Positions 19,285 to 27,567 of a stretch of DNA of 41,206 bases are shown here, one piece after another. The position numbers were made by a program, and so were the translations under genes. Position 1 is the stretch's first letter; the number at the start of each line of letters is the position of its first letter. Where the stretch lies: NCBI GenBank assembly GCA_016183615.1, contig JACPEG010000011.1, forward strand, positions 1 through 41,206, written 5' to 3'. The notes beneath the pieces were generated by a model. That model had not been told where the DNA came from, searched no databases, and worked only from the letters and a program-made list of their open reading frames with translations. The DNA comes from Betaproteobacteria bacterium. GTDB lineage: Bacteria > Pseudomonadota > Gammaproteobacteria > Burkholderiales > UBA6910.

Positions 19285-20319
19285 ATGACCTATCCGATCT
19301 TCACGGTGTCGCTTTTTCTGGTGGCGTTTCTCGGTTTCGCGTCGCACCGGGCCAGCCTGTGCACGGTCCGCGCCGTCGCCGAGATTCTCAGCACGCGCCG
19401 CGCCTATCTCCTGTGGAGCTTCGCCAAGACCGTGCTGTGGGTGATGGCGGTCTCGCTCGCCATCATGTCGCTTTCGCCGGGGCGGGGACCGGCGTTTCAG
19501 TCCCATGCACCCACCCTGGCGGCCCTCGCCGGCGGCTTCCTGTTCGGCGCCGGCGCGGCGGTCAACGGCGGCTGTTCCTTCTCCACCCTGCAGCGCCTCG
19601 CGGACGGCGAGGTCTGGATGCTTGCAGCCCTTGGCGGATATGGGGCAGGCGCAGCCGCCTGGATGGAGTTTGCACCCGCGTTCGGTATCGCGCCCGGTCC
19701 GTCGGCGACCGGCGCCGGGCCGGAGCCCGGGGGCTGGACACCCGTGGCGCTGGGGCTGCTCTGGCTCTGGGGCGCCTGGGAACTTGCGCAGCTGTGGCGC
19801 GCGCGACCGAGGAACGCCGGTCTCCGGCAGATTGTCGGCGCCGATCCCTACCGCCTTTCAGCGGCGGCGCTCGTGATCGGCGCGAGCGGCGGATTCCTGT
19901 ACAGCCTGAACGACTCCTGGACCTATACCAATACCTTGCGGGGCGCTGCGGCGTTCCTGCTCGGAAGGGAAGGCGCCCCCTCGGCCCACCAGGGATGGCT
20001 GCTTCTCGCGCTGTTTCTCGGCATGCTGCTGTCCTCATGGCAGCGGAGCCGCATCCGGCTGCGCTCGCGGCCGTTCCGGGAAGGGCTGCGCCACCTGGCG
20101 GGCGGGCTGATGATGGGTATGGGCGGCGCGGTGATACCGGGCGGAAACGACACCTTGATCCTGAAGGGCATTCCCACGTTCTCGCCCGACGCCCTTGGGA
20201 TGTATCTGTCCCTGATCGCAGGAATCGCTTCGGTCCTGCTGACGATACGCGCGATCCGCGGCTCGATGATCACGGTGGACTGCAGCGGCGACGTGTGCCG
20301 CGCCGACCGTCGATCGTAA
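19285..20319 (+). CDS. YeeE/YedE-family sulfur-compound transporter
   Basis: A 344-residue membrane protein of the YeeE/YedE (DUF395) family with the two conserved cysteine loops (SLCTVRA, C26; NGGCSFSTL, C97) and the C-terminal repeat GGAVIPGGNDTLILKGIP. In the characterised member, cysteines relay thiosulfate across the inner membrane through S-S-type intermediates. It could import thiosulfate or another sulfur species. No ribosome binding site is clear before the ATG. No TusA-like gene lies next to it. Confidence 0.87.
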   Translation: MTYPIFTVSLFLVAFLGFASHRASLCTVRAVAEILSTRRAYLLWSFAKTVLWVMAVSLAIMSLSPGRGPAFQSHAPTLAALAGGFLFGAGAAVNGGCSFSTLQRLADGEVWMLAALGGYGAGAAAWMEFAPAFGIAPGPSATGAGPEPGGWTPVALGLLWLWGAWELAQLWRARPRNAGLRQIVGADPYRLSAAALVIGASGGFLYSLNDSWTYTNTLRGAAAFLLGREGAPSAHQGWLLLALFLGMLLSSWQRSRIRLRSRPFREGLRHLAGGLMMGMGGAVIPGGNDTLILKGIPTFSPDALGMYLSLIAGIASVLLTIRAIRGSMITVDCSGDVCRADRRS

Positions 20320-20414
20320 CGCAGTTGCCGCATTCCGTTGTTGCCGCGCACCATCGAATCGCTCCTGTCAGCTCCCGCCGGTATTCCCGGTCCAGTTGGG
20401 TAAGAGAACGGAAA

Positions 20415-20439
20415 GGCGAATCCGCCGACCGGGTTCGCC
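20415..20439 (+). promoter_or_regulatory. Hairpin just before the 135-aa gene
   Basis: GGCGAATCC (20415-20423) pairs with GGGTTCGCC (20431-20439), one G-T pair, around a seven-base loop. It ends about 17 bases before the ATG at 20457 and just upstream of its GGAG ribosome binding site. There is no T-run. A control element for translation is possible. Confidence 0.35.
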
Positions 20440-20456
20440 GGATAACGGAGCACGAC

Positions 20457-20864
20457 ATGAGCGAGATCTATTCGGTTCTGCTGACGTGGGCGGTTGCGCT
20501 GTCCGGCTATCAGCCGCCTGCGCTTCCCCTGGAAGTGGTGACGGTGTCGAGCTCGGCGCTCGAGCAGAAGGCCTGCCACGCCACGCCCTGCCAGACGTTG
20601 GCGTGGTATCCGGAGGCCGGCGGAACCCGGGTTTTTCTCGACGACCGGCTCAGCCCCGACGCCAACGTCGCCGATGCGTCGATCGTGGTGCGCGAGTTCG
20701 TCCGCTATCTGCAGTGGTCGGCGGGAAAACGGGACCATGCCGGCGATTGCGAGAGCGGCCTCAAGCTCGACCGGGAGGCTTACGTCGTCCAGCAGAAATT
20801 CCTGGCAGCCAACGGCGCGCGCTTCACGGTCACCCGTTCGATCCTGTCGGCGAGCTGCGCCTGA
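20457..20864 (+). CDS. Hypothetical protein, 135 aa
   Basis: The ATG has GGAG at good spacing. A hydrophobic start (MSEIYSVLLTWAVALSGY) could be a short signal or buried helix. The middle contains CHATPCQTLAWYPEAGGTRV, VFLDDRL and a helix with REFVRYLQW, then an extended C-terminal helix. The pattern recalls small families with a peptidase-like helix and strand core, but the HEXXH motif is absent (REFVR in its place). I cannot name the family with confidence; DUF6647 comes to mind but is unverified. It is 11 bases from the next small gene and forms a pair with it. Confidence 0.65.
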   Translation: MSEIYSVLLTWAVALSGYQPPALPLEVVTVSSSALEQKACHATPCQTLAWYPEAGGTRVFLDDRLSPDANVADASIVVREFVRYLQWSAGKRDHAGDCESGLKLDREAYVVQQKFLAANGARFTVTRSILSASCA

Positions 20865-20875
20865 GGAGCACAGTC

Positions 20876-21088
20876 ATGGAAACAATGACGAAATGCAACG
20901 GCCTGCTGCACGACAGCACGCTTGAACTGGGGGAACCCGAAATCTGCCCGTATCGCGGCAACTGCATCCGCTACCTGGTTCCGGTCATGAGACACGGACA
21001 GGGCTGGATCGAGGCGCCCTATCGCGACGGAAGGTGCGCGGAGTACGCGCCATACGAATCGGTCGCTGCGCGGCTGGTCCTGCTCTGA
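20876..21088 (+). CDS. Small cysteine-containing protein, 70 aa
   Basis: The start at 20876 follows GAGGAG. The protein has cysteines in TKCNG, CPYRGNC and GRCAEY, a spacing (C-X17-C-X5-C-X22-C) that could bind a metal or form disulfides. No signal peptide or membrane segment is seen. The family is not recognised. It is the last plus-strand gene before the long minus-strand block and converges with the flavoprotein gene at 21127. Confidence 0.6.
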   Translation: METMTKCNGLLHDSTLELGEPEICPYRGNCIRYLVPVMRHGQGWIEAPYRDGRCAEYAPYESVAARLVLL

Positions 21089-21126
21089 TCGGCCGCGCCG
21101 GATCTTGTCAGCGCGCAGGAGCCGCT

Positions 21127-22506
21127 CTACTCCAGGGGCTTGAGGTCGCCCAGCAGGGTCGGGATCAGCTCGGTCACGGTGGGATGGATGTGGACCGCCC
21201 GCTGTATCACCGAGTACGGGGCGCCGGCGTACATCACGTCGAGAATGGAATGGATGGCCTCGTCGGCCTCGATGCCCAGCAGCGCGGCGCCGAGTATTCT
21301 CCTGGTCTCCGCGTCCACCAGAATTTTCATGAAGCCCTCGGTTTCGCCGCGCTCGCGGGCCCGGCCCACGCGCGCCATCATCATCCTGCCGATCAACGCC
21401 TTGCGGCCCGATGCGCGCACTTCCGCCTCGGTCATGCCGGCGCGGGCCAGCGGCGGATCGATGTAAAGCGCATAGGCGGTGATGCGGTCCTCCACCCGCC
21501 GCCGGTCGCCGTCGAGCAGGTTCGCGGCGACGATTTCGTAGTCGTTGTAGGCGGTATGCGTGAAAGCGCCCCGGCCGTTCACGTCCCCCAGGGCCCAGAT
21601 CCCCGGCACACTGGTGCGAAGCTCCCCATCCACCACGATATATCCCCGCCCGTCGGTCTGCACACCCGCCTGGTCCAGGCCGAGGTCCCGGGTGTTGGGC
21701 ACCCGCCCCACCGCGATCAGAAGGTGCGAGCCCAGGACCTCCTCGGCGCCGTCGCCGCAGCTGAGCCCGACTGCCACCCCGTTGCCGCGCCGGCTTGCGC
21801 TCATGCACTGGGCGTTGAGGCGCACTTCGACGCCTTCCTTTTCGAGGACCGCCGGCACCGCCGCCGAGACCTCCTCGTCCTCGCGCGCCACCAGCCGCGG
21901 TTTCGCCTCGACGACCGTGACCCGGCTGCCGAAGCGCCGGTACATCTGGGCGAATTCCAGCCCCACGTAGCTGCCGCCCACGATGACCAGATGCTCGGGA
22001 AGAAAGTCCACCTCCATCATCCCGGAATTGGTGAGAAACGGCACGTCCCGGATCCCCGGCATGTCGGGAACATGGGCCCGGGTCCCGACGTTGATGAAAA
22101 TCCTGTCGGCCTGCAGCAGCTCGCCGTTGACCCGGACCGCATGCGGACCCTCGAAGCGCGCGTGGCCTTCGTAGACCGACAGGTTCGGCATGTTCCTGAG
22201 CCACCTGGTGACACCTTCATTGGATTGCCGGACCACCGCGTCCTTGCGGGCCTTGACCGTCTTCATGTCGACCCGCAGCGGACCGCCGATCATGACGCCG
22301 TAATCGGCGGCGCGGCGCGCCACGTGGGCGGCCCGGGCGCTCGCCACCAGGGTCTTGGTGGGAATGCAGCCGACGTTGACGCAGGTGCCGCCGAACAGCT
22401 TGCGCTCGACGATGGCGGTCTTCAGGCCCGACTGGGTCAGGCGGGCGGCGAGCGACGGCCCGGCCTGGCCGGTGCCGATGACGATGGCGTCGAATTTGCT
22501 GACCAC
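21127..22506 (-). CDS. MerA/lipoamide-dehydrogenase-like FAD oxidoreductase
   Basis: A 459-residue pyridine-nucleotide-disulfide oxidoreductase: FAD motif GTGQAG near residue 11, redox disulfide TCVNVGCIPTK (C42, C47), NADPH motif VIVGGSYVGLEFAQM, second FAD motif IWALGDV and the C-terminal His/Glu base HIHPTVTEL. It lacks the HMA domain and the C-terminal Cys pair of MerA, so mercury reduction is unlikely. The substrate is unknown; a small disulfide or the thioredoxin encoded upstream is possible. The start is a GTG with TTGAGGAG eight bases before it. It is the last gene of the minus-strand metal operon. Confidence 0.88.
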   Translation of the reverse strand: MVSKFDAIVIGTGQAGPSLAARLTQSGLKTAIVERKLFGGTCVNVGCIPTKTLVASARAAHVARRAADYGVMIGGPLRVDMKTVKARKDAVVRQSNEGVTRWLRNMPNLSVYEGHARFEGPHAVRVNGELLQADRIFINVGTRAHVPDMPGIRDVPFLTNSGMMEVDFLPEHLVIVGGSYVGLEFAQMYRRFGSRVTVVEAKPRLVAREDEEVSAAVPAVLEKEGVEVRLNAQCMSASRRGNGVAVGLSCGDGAEEVLGSHLLIAVGRVPNTRDLGLDQAGVQTDGRGYIVVDGELRTSVPGIWALGDVNGRGAFTHTAYNDYEIVAANLLDGDRRRVEDRITAYALYIDPPLARAGMTEAEVRASGRKALIGRMMMARVGRARERGETEGFMKILVDAETRRILGAALLGIEADEAIHSILDVMYAGAPYSVIQRAVHIHPTVTELIPTLLGDLKPLE

Positions 22507-22591
22507 GGGGTGTTCTCCTCAAGGGTTTCGAGGCGACCGGCCTGCCGGCGCGCGCCGCAACCCGCATGGGTCGGGACAACGCCATGTTTCC

Positions 22592-22645
22592 TTACAGGAT
22601 CAGTCCTTGCATCATCCTCTTCATGCCGGCAATCCACCACGTCAT
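22592..22645 (-). CDS. Possible 17-codon ORF after the CcdA-like gene
   Basis: The CcdA-like stop TGA overlaps an ATG (TGATG) that opens a 17-codon frame, MTWWIAGMKRMMQGLIL, ending in TAA. It is Met- and Trp-rich and amphipathic. The overlap would permit termination-reinitiation. It lies in the 138-base gap between the CcdA-like gene and the flavoprotein gene, the largest gap in the operon. It has no recognised relatives and could be chance. Confidence 0.2.
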   Translation of the reverse strand: MTWWIAGMKRMMQGLIL

Positions 22646-23337
22646 CAAGCAAGCGCGGGAAGCAGGAACAGATAGGCATTCAGCATGTAAAGGCCGGACA
22701 GGATCAACGTGACGCCTCCGGCCACTTCGAACGCCCTCTGATAGCGGCCAAGCGCCCTGAGGCCCTCCAGCCAGCCCACCGCCCAGGCGCCGAGGGCGAT
22801 GGGCGCCGCCCGTCCCAGGGCGAAAGCCAGCAGCAGGGCCGCCCCGAACAGGGGCGAGCCGACGCCCGCCACGACCCCCAGCATGATCAGGAGCGCGGGC
22901 GTGCAGCTCGGGCAAATGGCGACGGAAAACGGTGCGCCGAGAGCAAAAGCACCCCATGAACCAGTGGCCCGCCTGGCGCGCAGCGCAAAGGAAGGCAGGG
23001 GGATTTTCACCCAGCCCGGCCACGCGAGGCCGAGCAGAATCAGGAGCGGCCCCAGCACCAGGCCCCACTCACGCCCCATGATGCGCTGCAGCCCGCTGCC
23101 GCCGAAACCCGCGGCGACTCCCAGCGCCAGGTGCGTGACGATCATGCCGAGAATGAACATGGCGCCGAACAGCACGGCTTTTTTGGTCTCATGGGCCTTG
23201 GTCACGTAGGCAAGCGACACCGGAATCGCCGCCAGCGCCACCGGATTGAAGCTGAACACGAAGCCCATGAGAAACCCGACCCCGATGGAGGCAATGCCCG
23301 CCTGCTCCAGCAATTGGGTCAATGCGCCGATATCCAT
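22645..23337 (-). CDS. CcdA-like membrane thiol-redox protein with one expected Cys missing
   Basis: A 230-residue protein with six hydrophobic segments in the CcdA/DsbD-beta arrangement. CcdA proteins move electrons from cytoplasmic thioredoxin to the periplasm through one cysteine in helix 1 and one in helix 4. Helix 4 keeps its cysteine in ICPSCTPALL, but the helix 1 site reads FNPVALAAIP, with Val where the motif normally has Cys. It may therefore work differently, for example using the two cysteines of ICPSC, or in metal transport. It starts three bases after the small thioredoxin gene, a natural partner. Confidence 0.8.
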   Translation of the reverse strand: MDIGALTQLLEQAGIASIGVGFLMGFVFSFNPVALAAIPVSLAYVTKAHETKKAVLFGAMFILGMIVTHLALGVAAGFGGSGLQRIMGREWGLVLGPLLILLGLAWPGWVKIPLPSFALRARRATGSWGAFALGAPFSVAICPSCTPALLIMLGVVAGVGSPLFGAALLLAFALGRAAPIALGAWAVGWLEGLRALGRYQRAFEVAGGVTLILSGLYMLNAYLFLLPALA

Positions 23338-23340
23338 CTC

Positions 23341-23610
23341 TCAACCTCGCCTGCCGAGACGGCGAATCAATTCCCTGCGGAACCTGTCCACGCCGGGGAG
23401 AGCCGAAAATACCAGTTGCCCGTCAATCGCAATCGCCGGCGGACTCATGATCCCGAGCGCCACCGCGTAGTCCATTTCCTCCAGGATATTCACCTCGCGC
23501 CAGATCACTTTATCGTGCCCGAACTTCCCCGCTACGGATTTCAAAGGATCCCGGGCCCGGGCGCACTTGCCGCAGCCGGGGGTGGAAAAGACCTCGACCA
23601 GGATGCTCAT
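23341..23610 (-). CDS. Small thioredoxin/glutaredoxin-fold protein
   Basis: An 89-residue protein with the active site PGCGKC (C13, C16) after the first strand, the cis-Pro block GIMSPPAIAIDG and no signal peptide. It fits small thioredoxin-like proteins of the glutaredoxin/thioredoxin 3 type, which act as cytoplasmic dithiol carriers. The start at 23610 overlaps the stop of the MerR-family gene by four bases (ATGA). With the CcdA-like protein and the terminal flavoprotein it could form a thiol relay from NAD(P)H to the periplasm. Confidence 0.87.
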   Translation of the reverse strand: MSILVEVFSTPGCGKCARARDPLKSVAGKFGHDKVIWREVNILEEMDYAVALGIMSPPAIAIDGQLVFSALPGVDRFRRELIRRLGRRG

Positions 23611-24152
23611 TGGCGGTGCTTTGCCATGCTGGCTTCCAAGGCGGCGAGAATCGGGCATTCATCGAGCGGCTTTCTGCCTCCGGAACAAACATCGATCAGC
23701 TCACTCAAGGCCTGTGACATCGCCTTGAGGGTCTTGATCCTGCCTTCCAGTTGCAGCTTCTTCCGGATCGCGAGGCCGCGCACGTCGTTGCAGCAGGAGT
23801 CGTCCCGATTCCTGAGCTCGAGCAAGCCGCGGATCTCCGCCAGCGCCAGGCCGCAGTCCTGCGCATGCTTGATGAAATTGAGGCGACGCACCGCATCCCG
23901 GTTGTAAAGCCGATACCCGGCGCCGCTTTTCCGGGCCGGCCTCAGCAGACCCTCCTTTTCGTAAAAACGGATGGCGTCGACGCTGACCTGGGCAAGCCGG
24001 GCGACCTTGCCGATCGTAAAGTCTGCGCTTTCCTGAACTCCGGGACCGGGCCGCCCTGACGCTCGCTTGCGCGACGCTGTCGCGAGACTCCTGCCTGCCG
24101 GTTTCGCCTCGCCGGACCGCCGTCCCGCTTCTCCGGGCATGGATGCTTTCAT
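23607..24152 (-). CDS. MerR-family divalent-metal-responsive regulator
   Basis: A 181-residue regulator with a basic, low-complexity N-terminal extension of about 44 residues, the MerR winged helix (FTIGKVARLAQVSVDAIRFY), the dimerisation helix and metal-site cysteines C120-C121, C156 and C166. Spacings of 35-36 and 10 residues match the Cys positions of ZntR, PbrR, CadR and MerR. A Cys at the first position is the mark of members that sense divalent ions (Zn, Cd, Pb, Hg), whereas CueR-type members have Ser there. The likely target is the promoter at 32952-32982, making the operon autoregulated. The ATG overlaps the stop of the small ORF upstream. Confidence 0.88.
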   Translation of the reverse strand: MKASMPGEAGRRSGEAKPAGRSLATASRKRASGRPGPGVQESADFTIGKVARLAQVSVDAIRFYEKEGLLRPARKSGAGYRLYNRDAVRRLNFIKHAQDCGLALAEIRGLLELRNRDDSCCNDVRGLAIRKKLQLEGRIKTLKAMSQALSELIDVCSGGRKPLDECPILAALEASMAKHRQ

Positions 24153-24328
24153 GATCTGCTCACTTGTCTGGAAACCATCGGGGTGACGGCCTTGCCGCCC
24201 CCGATTACCACGATCGGCATCACCGCTTTCTCTCCACTTTCCGTGACCTGAGCCACGGCTGTTAAGTTCCCTCTCAGGGCAGGCAAATGGCTCGATTCGC
24301 CGCCGTTCTTGATGCGAGCCGCCCGCAC
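24149..24328 (-). CDS. Unrecognised 59-aa ORF between ABC ATPase and MerR regulator
   Basis: The start is a GTG at 24326-24328 with GGAG nine bases upstream, 12 bases after the ABC ATPase stop. The stop overlaps the regulator's ATG (ATGA). The frame reads RAARIKNGGESSHLPALRG, then LTAVAQVTESGEKAVMPIVV, then GGGKAVTPMVSRQVSRS, with strand-like hydrophobic stretches and no Cys. Gapless packing on both sides argues that it is translated. No family is recognised. It could be the remnant C-terminus of a longer lost gene. Confidence 0.45.
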   Translation of the reverse strand: MRAARIKNGGESSHLPALRGNLTAVAQVTESGEKAVMPIVVIGGGKAVTPMVSRQVSRS

Positions 24329-24340
24329 AGAGCAAGTCTC

Positions 24341-25099
24341 CTATGCCGAACCAGTCGTCCCCGGCCGGTCAACGGGCTGTTTTTTCAATCCCTGCGAGGG
24401 GTCGTCCGCGACCAACTTGCCGTCCTTGAGGTGCAGAATCCGATCCGCCATCTGCGCCAGACCCTCGGCGTGGGTGACCACCAGCACGGTGCGCTCCCCC
24501 GCAATCTCCTTCAACAGCTCATAGATCATCTGCCCGGTCCTGGAATCCAGATTCCCGGTCGGTTCGTCCGCCAGGATGAGGGGCGGATTGTTGGCGAGCG
24601 CCCGGGCGATCGCCACCCGCTGCTGCTCGCCTCCCGAGAGTTCCCGCGGCCGGTGCCCGAGTCGCGCGGCGAGACCCACCCGATCGAGCAACCGGTTGGC
24701 GCGCCGCCGGCGTTCATCGCCTGCAACGCCGTCGAATTCCATCGGCAGCATGACATTCTCCAGCGCACTCAGGTTGGGAATGAGATTGAAGCTCTGGAAG
24801 ACAAAGCCCACGGTCTTGCGTCTGAAGCTGGTGAGGCCCGCCTCGGGCCGGGCGTTCAGCGGCTCGCCGGCGACGATGACCTCGCCCCTTGTCGGGCGGT
24901 CCATTGCGCCGATGATGTGGAGCAGGGAAGATTTGCCGCTGCCGCTGGGCCCCACAATGGCCACCATGCCCTTTTCGGCCACGGCAAGGCCGATCCCGTC
25001 GAGCGCCCGCACTTCCTCCCGGCCTTTGCGATAAATCTTGGCGACGTCCCGCAGCTCGATCAGCGCGCTTCGGGCGTCCGTCACGATCTGGCTACTCAT
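24341..25099 (-). CDS. ABC transporter ATPase, MacB/LolD type
   Basis: A 252-residue ATPase with Walker [10 protein letters not shown] (about 50-58), the family block [20 protein letters not shown], signature LSGGEQQR (154-161), Walker [11 protein letters not shown] (174-183) and switch His210 in VVTHAEG. This sequence type powers MacB/LolCDE/FtsX-class permeases, which act on periplasmic substrates by mechanotransmission. Its start overlaps the preceding permease gene by eight bases. The final 20 residues are a Pro/Gly/Thr tail. Confidence 0.95.
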   Translation of the reverse strand: MSSQIVTDARSALIELRDVAKIYRKGREEVRALDGIGLAVAEKGMVAIVGPSGSGKSSLLHIIGAMDRPTRGEVIVAGEPLNARPEAGLTSFRRKTVGFVFQSFNLIPNLSALENVMLPMEFDGVAGDERRRRANRLLDRVGLAARLGHRPRELSGGEQQRVAIARALANNPPLILADEPTGNLDSRTGQMIYELLKEIAGERTVLVVTHAEGLAQMADRILHLKDGKLVADDPSQGLKKQPVDRPGTTGSA

Positions 25100-26357
25100 G
25101 CCGAACTGCCTCCATTGGGGAAAGCCTCACGATCTGGCGGGCGGCCCAGGCGCTCCCGGCAAGCGCGGCCAGCAGGCACACGGTCGCGAGGAGTCCCCAG
25201 GCTGCGGGATCGAGATCGGAAGACAGGCTGAGCACGCCGGCCAGCGCATCCCGGTACTGGGCCGGAAGAAAAGGGGCGACCCCCACGCCGAAGACACGCT
25301 GCGCAAGCGTTCCGCCCCACAGGCTGAAGAGCAAAGCCCCAAGCATTGCGCCGACACCGCACAACGCCACCGCCTCGGCCAGGAACGCTGTGACGATGCC
25401 GCCGCCGGACGCGCCCAGCGCCTTGAAGGTGCCGATCTCCCAGGCGCGCTCCCGCACCGCCAGCAGCATCACGAAAAACACCACGATCACCAGCAGCGCC
25501 GCGGCGAGAACAATCCCGCCATTCGAAAGGCGCACCACCGCGCGGGTGGCGGAGCGCTGGAATTCGGCCACGCTGGTCGGCGCGACGATGTCGACCGCCT
25601 CCCCCAGCAGGGTTCTCAATTGCCGCTCGACCTGCGGCACGTGGTCCGCCGCGTCGGCTGTCGCGAACAGCCACGACAGGCCGTCGGGAACGTCGTAGAT
25701 CTCGCGGAAGGTGTCCAGGGGCATGAACAGCTGCATGTCGCCGAACACATAGCCGCTGGCGTAGATGCCGACGATCTTGACGGTCGCCGGCGGGCGCGTC
25801 AAAGCGAAGATGACCGGATGGGTCCTCGTCAAATCCAGAGTGAGGGTCGCCTGGCCGAGATTCCCGGGGGTGATTCCCGCCCACTTGGCGAATCCCTGGC
25901 CGATGATCGCCACCCTTTGGCCCCGGTCGGCTTCGGTCAGATCCCGCCCTGCGATGATTTTGGGATTCCCGGCCTCGCCGTGGGATTCGAGCCGCTTGGT
26001 GTCGCCCGGGTTGACGCCCACGATCATGGCGAAGTTGTGGCCCTCCGTGGGCGTCATGGCAAGAAGATAGGGTTCGACCCTCGCCACGTGCTCGATGCCC
26101 TGGACCTGGTTCAACACGCGCTGAGGCAGGATGTCATCATTGCCCAGCATGTTGACATGGCCCATCGAGCCGCGGGCGCGGAGCTGAAGCGCGTTATCGA
26201 CGTTGTGCTTCAGTTTGTCGGTCTGCCGCTCCACCGCGCCGCCGATCGCGTGCATCACGAGCAGGAGAAAGAACGGAAACGCGATCAGAAGCGCCGCCAC
26301 GACGAGTCTGGGCACGTTCCTGAACAGATTGCGGACCCCAAACCGCAGCATGTTCAT
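25092..26357 (-). CDS. MacB/FtsX-type ABC permease (second of two)
   Basis: A 421-residue permease with an N-terminal membrane helix (about residues 16-37), a large periplasmic MacB-PCD-like domain, and three C-terminal helices with the conserved block RERAWEIGTFKALGASGGGIV followed by SLSPMEAVR near the end (here [11 protein letters not shown]). It pairs with the permease before it and the ATPase after it. The substrate is unknown; the context suggests export of a metal, a chelate or a lipoprotein, which is inference. It overlaps both neighbours. Confidence 0.93.
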   Translation of the reverse strand: MNMLRFGVRNLFRNVPRLVVAALLIAFPFFLLLVMHAIGGAVERQTDKLKHNVDNALQLRARGSMGHVNMLGNDDILPQRVLNQVQGIEHVARVEPYLLAMTPTEGHNFAMIVGVNPGDTKRLESHGEAGNPKIIAGRDLTEADRGQRVAIIGQGFAKWAGITPGNLGQATLTLDLTRTHPVIFALTRPPATVKIVGIYASGYVFGDMQLFMPLDTFREIYDVPDGLSWLFATADAADHVPQVERQLRTLLGEAVDIVAPTSVAEFQRSATRAVVRLSNGGIVLAAALLVIVVFFVMLLAVRERAWEIGTFKALGASGGGIVTAFLAEAVALCGVGAMLGALLFSLWGGTLAQRVFGVGVAPFLPAQYRDALAGVLSLSSDLDPAAWGLLATVCLLAALAGSAWAARQIVRLSPMEAVRHE

Positions 26358-27562
26358 CCGATTCTCCGCATGGCTTCGATCGGGCTCAGGCGCACCCCCC
26401 GGATCACAGGATAGAGACTCCCGAGCGCCGCGAATGCGATCGAGCCGGTCAGGATGAAGGCCATGGCCTGTGCGTCGAACGCTACGGGCAGTTCCAGGAC
26501 CCGGCTCAGAATCCGGGCCAGCGGGGCCGCCAGCAGGGCGGCGCCAAGCCCGCCCAGGCCGCTCAGGGCGGCCGCCTCGGCAAGAAACTGGACGGCCACC
26601 TCGGCGTTCGACGCGCCGATCGCCTTGAGGGTGCCGATCTCGCGGATGCGTTCGCGCGTGCTCAGGATCATTACGAACACGATCAGAACCGCGCCGATCG
26701 CAAACAACAGCACCGCCGCATACGCGCTTGCCACCGAAAGGCTTCCCAGCGTCGTGCGGGCGGTTGAGACCGCCTCGGGGGTGGTGACTACATCGGCCTC
26801 GGGCAGCCGCTGCCTGAGATCGGCGACAACCGTCTCCACGTTGGCGACGGAATCGACAGTGACGAAGATTTTGGAGAGCTTCCTGCCCGGGTGGTAGATG
26901 TCCCGGAAGGTCCCGATCGGGACGAACACGTGGTTGTCGCCGAAGTCATTCTCCGTGGCATAAACGCCTATGACCTGAAACGGTCGCCCTCCGAGCACAA
27001 GCTGGCGGCCCGCGATGGCGGCCCCCGACGTTTCCTCGATTCCGAGGCGCTGTTGCGCATACAGGCGCCCGACGACCGCCACCCGCGCCTTTGCGTCCTC
27101 CGGGATCAACGAGCGGCCCGCAACGATCCTCGCGTTCTCGTAATCGACCTCCCCGATCGCCCGCAGCGCCGCACCCGGATGCAGCCCGATCACCATCGCG
27201 TACGCATTTCGCCTGGAAGGGTCGATGTCCGGCTTGTAGACGTACTCATCCACGCGGGCCAGGTGCCGCGCACTCGGGATACGCAATACATTCTCAAGCG
27301 TGTCCACCGAAAAGTGCTCCTCTCCGATCGGCTTGTCGCCGCCGAATCCGCCGGTGCCGAAGGCGCCCGCCTCGCGCAGTTCGATGAGCGTGCGCACCCG
27401 CCCCTCCATCGCAGTGATCTTCTGGCGGCTCGCGAGCGTCGCCTGAACCATGAGGGCCAGAAAGCCGATCACGAGGGAGAGCAGCAGGACGACCGCCAGT
27501 GCCCGCGACAGGCTGCGGAACGGGTTGCGCATTCCTCTGAGAACCGACCCCGCTATTGGCAT
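26354..27562 (-). CDS. MacB/FtsX-type ABC permease (first of two)
   Basis: A 402-residue permease with the same layout as the next gene: N-terminal helix (about residues 18-40), periplasmic domain with AGRSLIPEDAKARVAVVGRL and ENDFGDNHVFVPIGTFRDIY, then three helices with STRERIREIGTLKAIGASNA and the ending RLSPIEAMRRIG. The frame stays open further upstream, but the start at 27562 is chosen because it lies five bases after the NHL gene stop and the extension is only a shadow of that gene. Two different permeases imply a heterodimer as in LolCE. Confidence 0.92.
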   Translation of the reverse strand: MPIAGSVLRGMRNPFRSLSRALAVVLLLSLVIGFLALMVQATLASRQKITAMEGRVRTLIELREAGAFGTGGFGGDKPIGEEHFSVDTLENVLRIPSARHLARVDEYVYKPDIDPSRRNAYAMVIGLHPGAALRAIGEVDYENARIVAGRSLIPEDAKARVAVVGRLYAQQRLGIEETSGAAIAGRQLVLGGRPFQVIGVYATENDFGDNHVFVPIGTFRDIYHPGRKLSKIFVTVDSVANVETVVADLRQRLPEADVVTTPEAVSTARTTLGSLSVASAYAAVLLFAIGAVLIVFVMILSTRERIREIGTLKAIGASNAEVAVQFLAEAAALSGLGGLGAALLAAPLARILSRVLELPVAFDAQAMAFILTGSIAFAALGSLYPVIRGVRLSPIEAMRRIG

Positions 27563-27567
27563 ATCAC

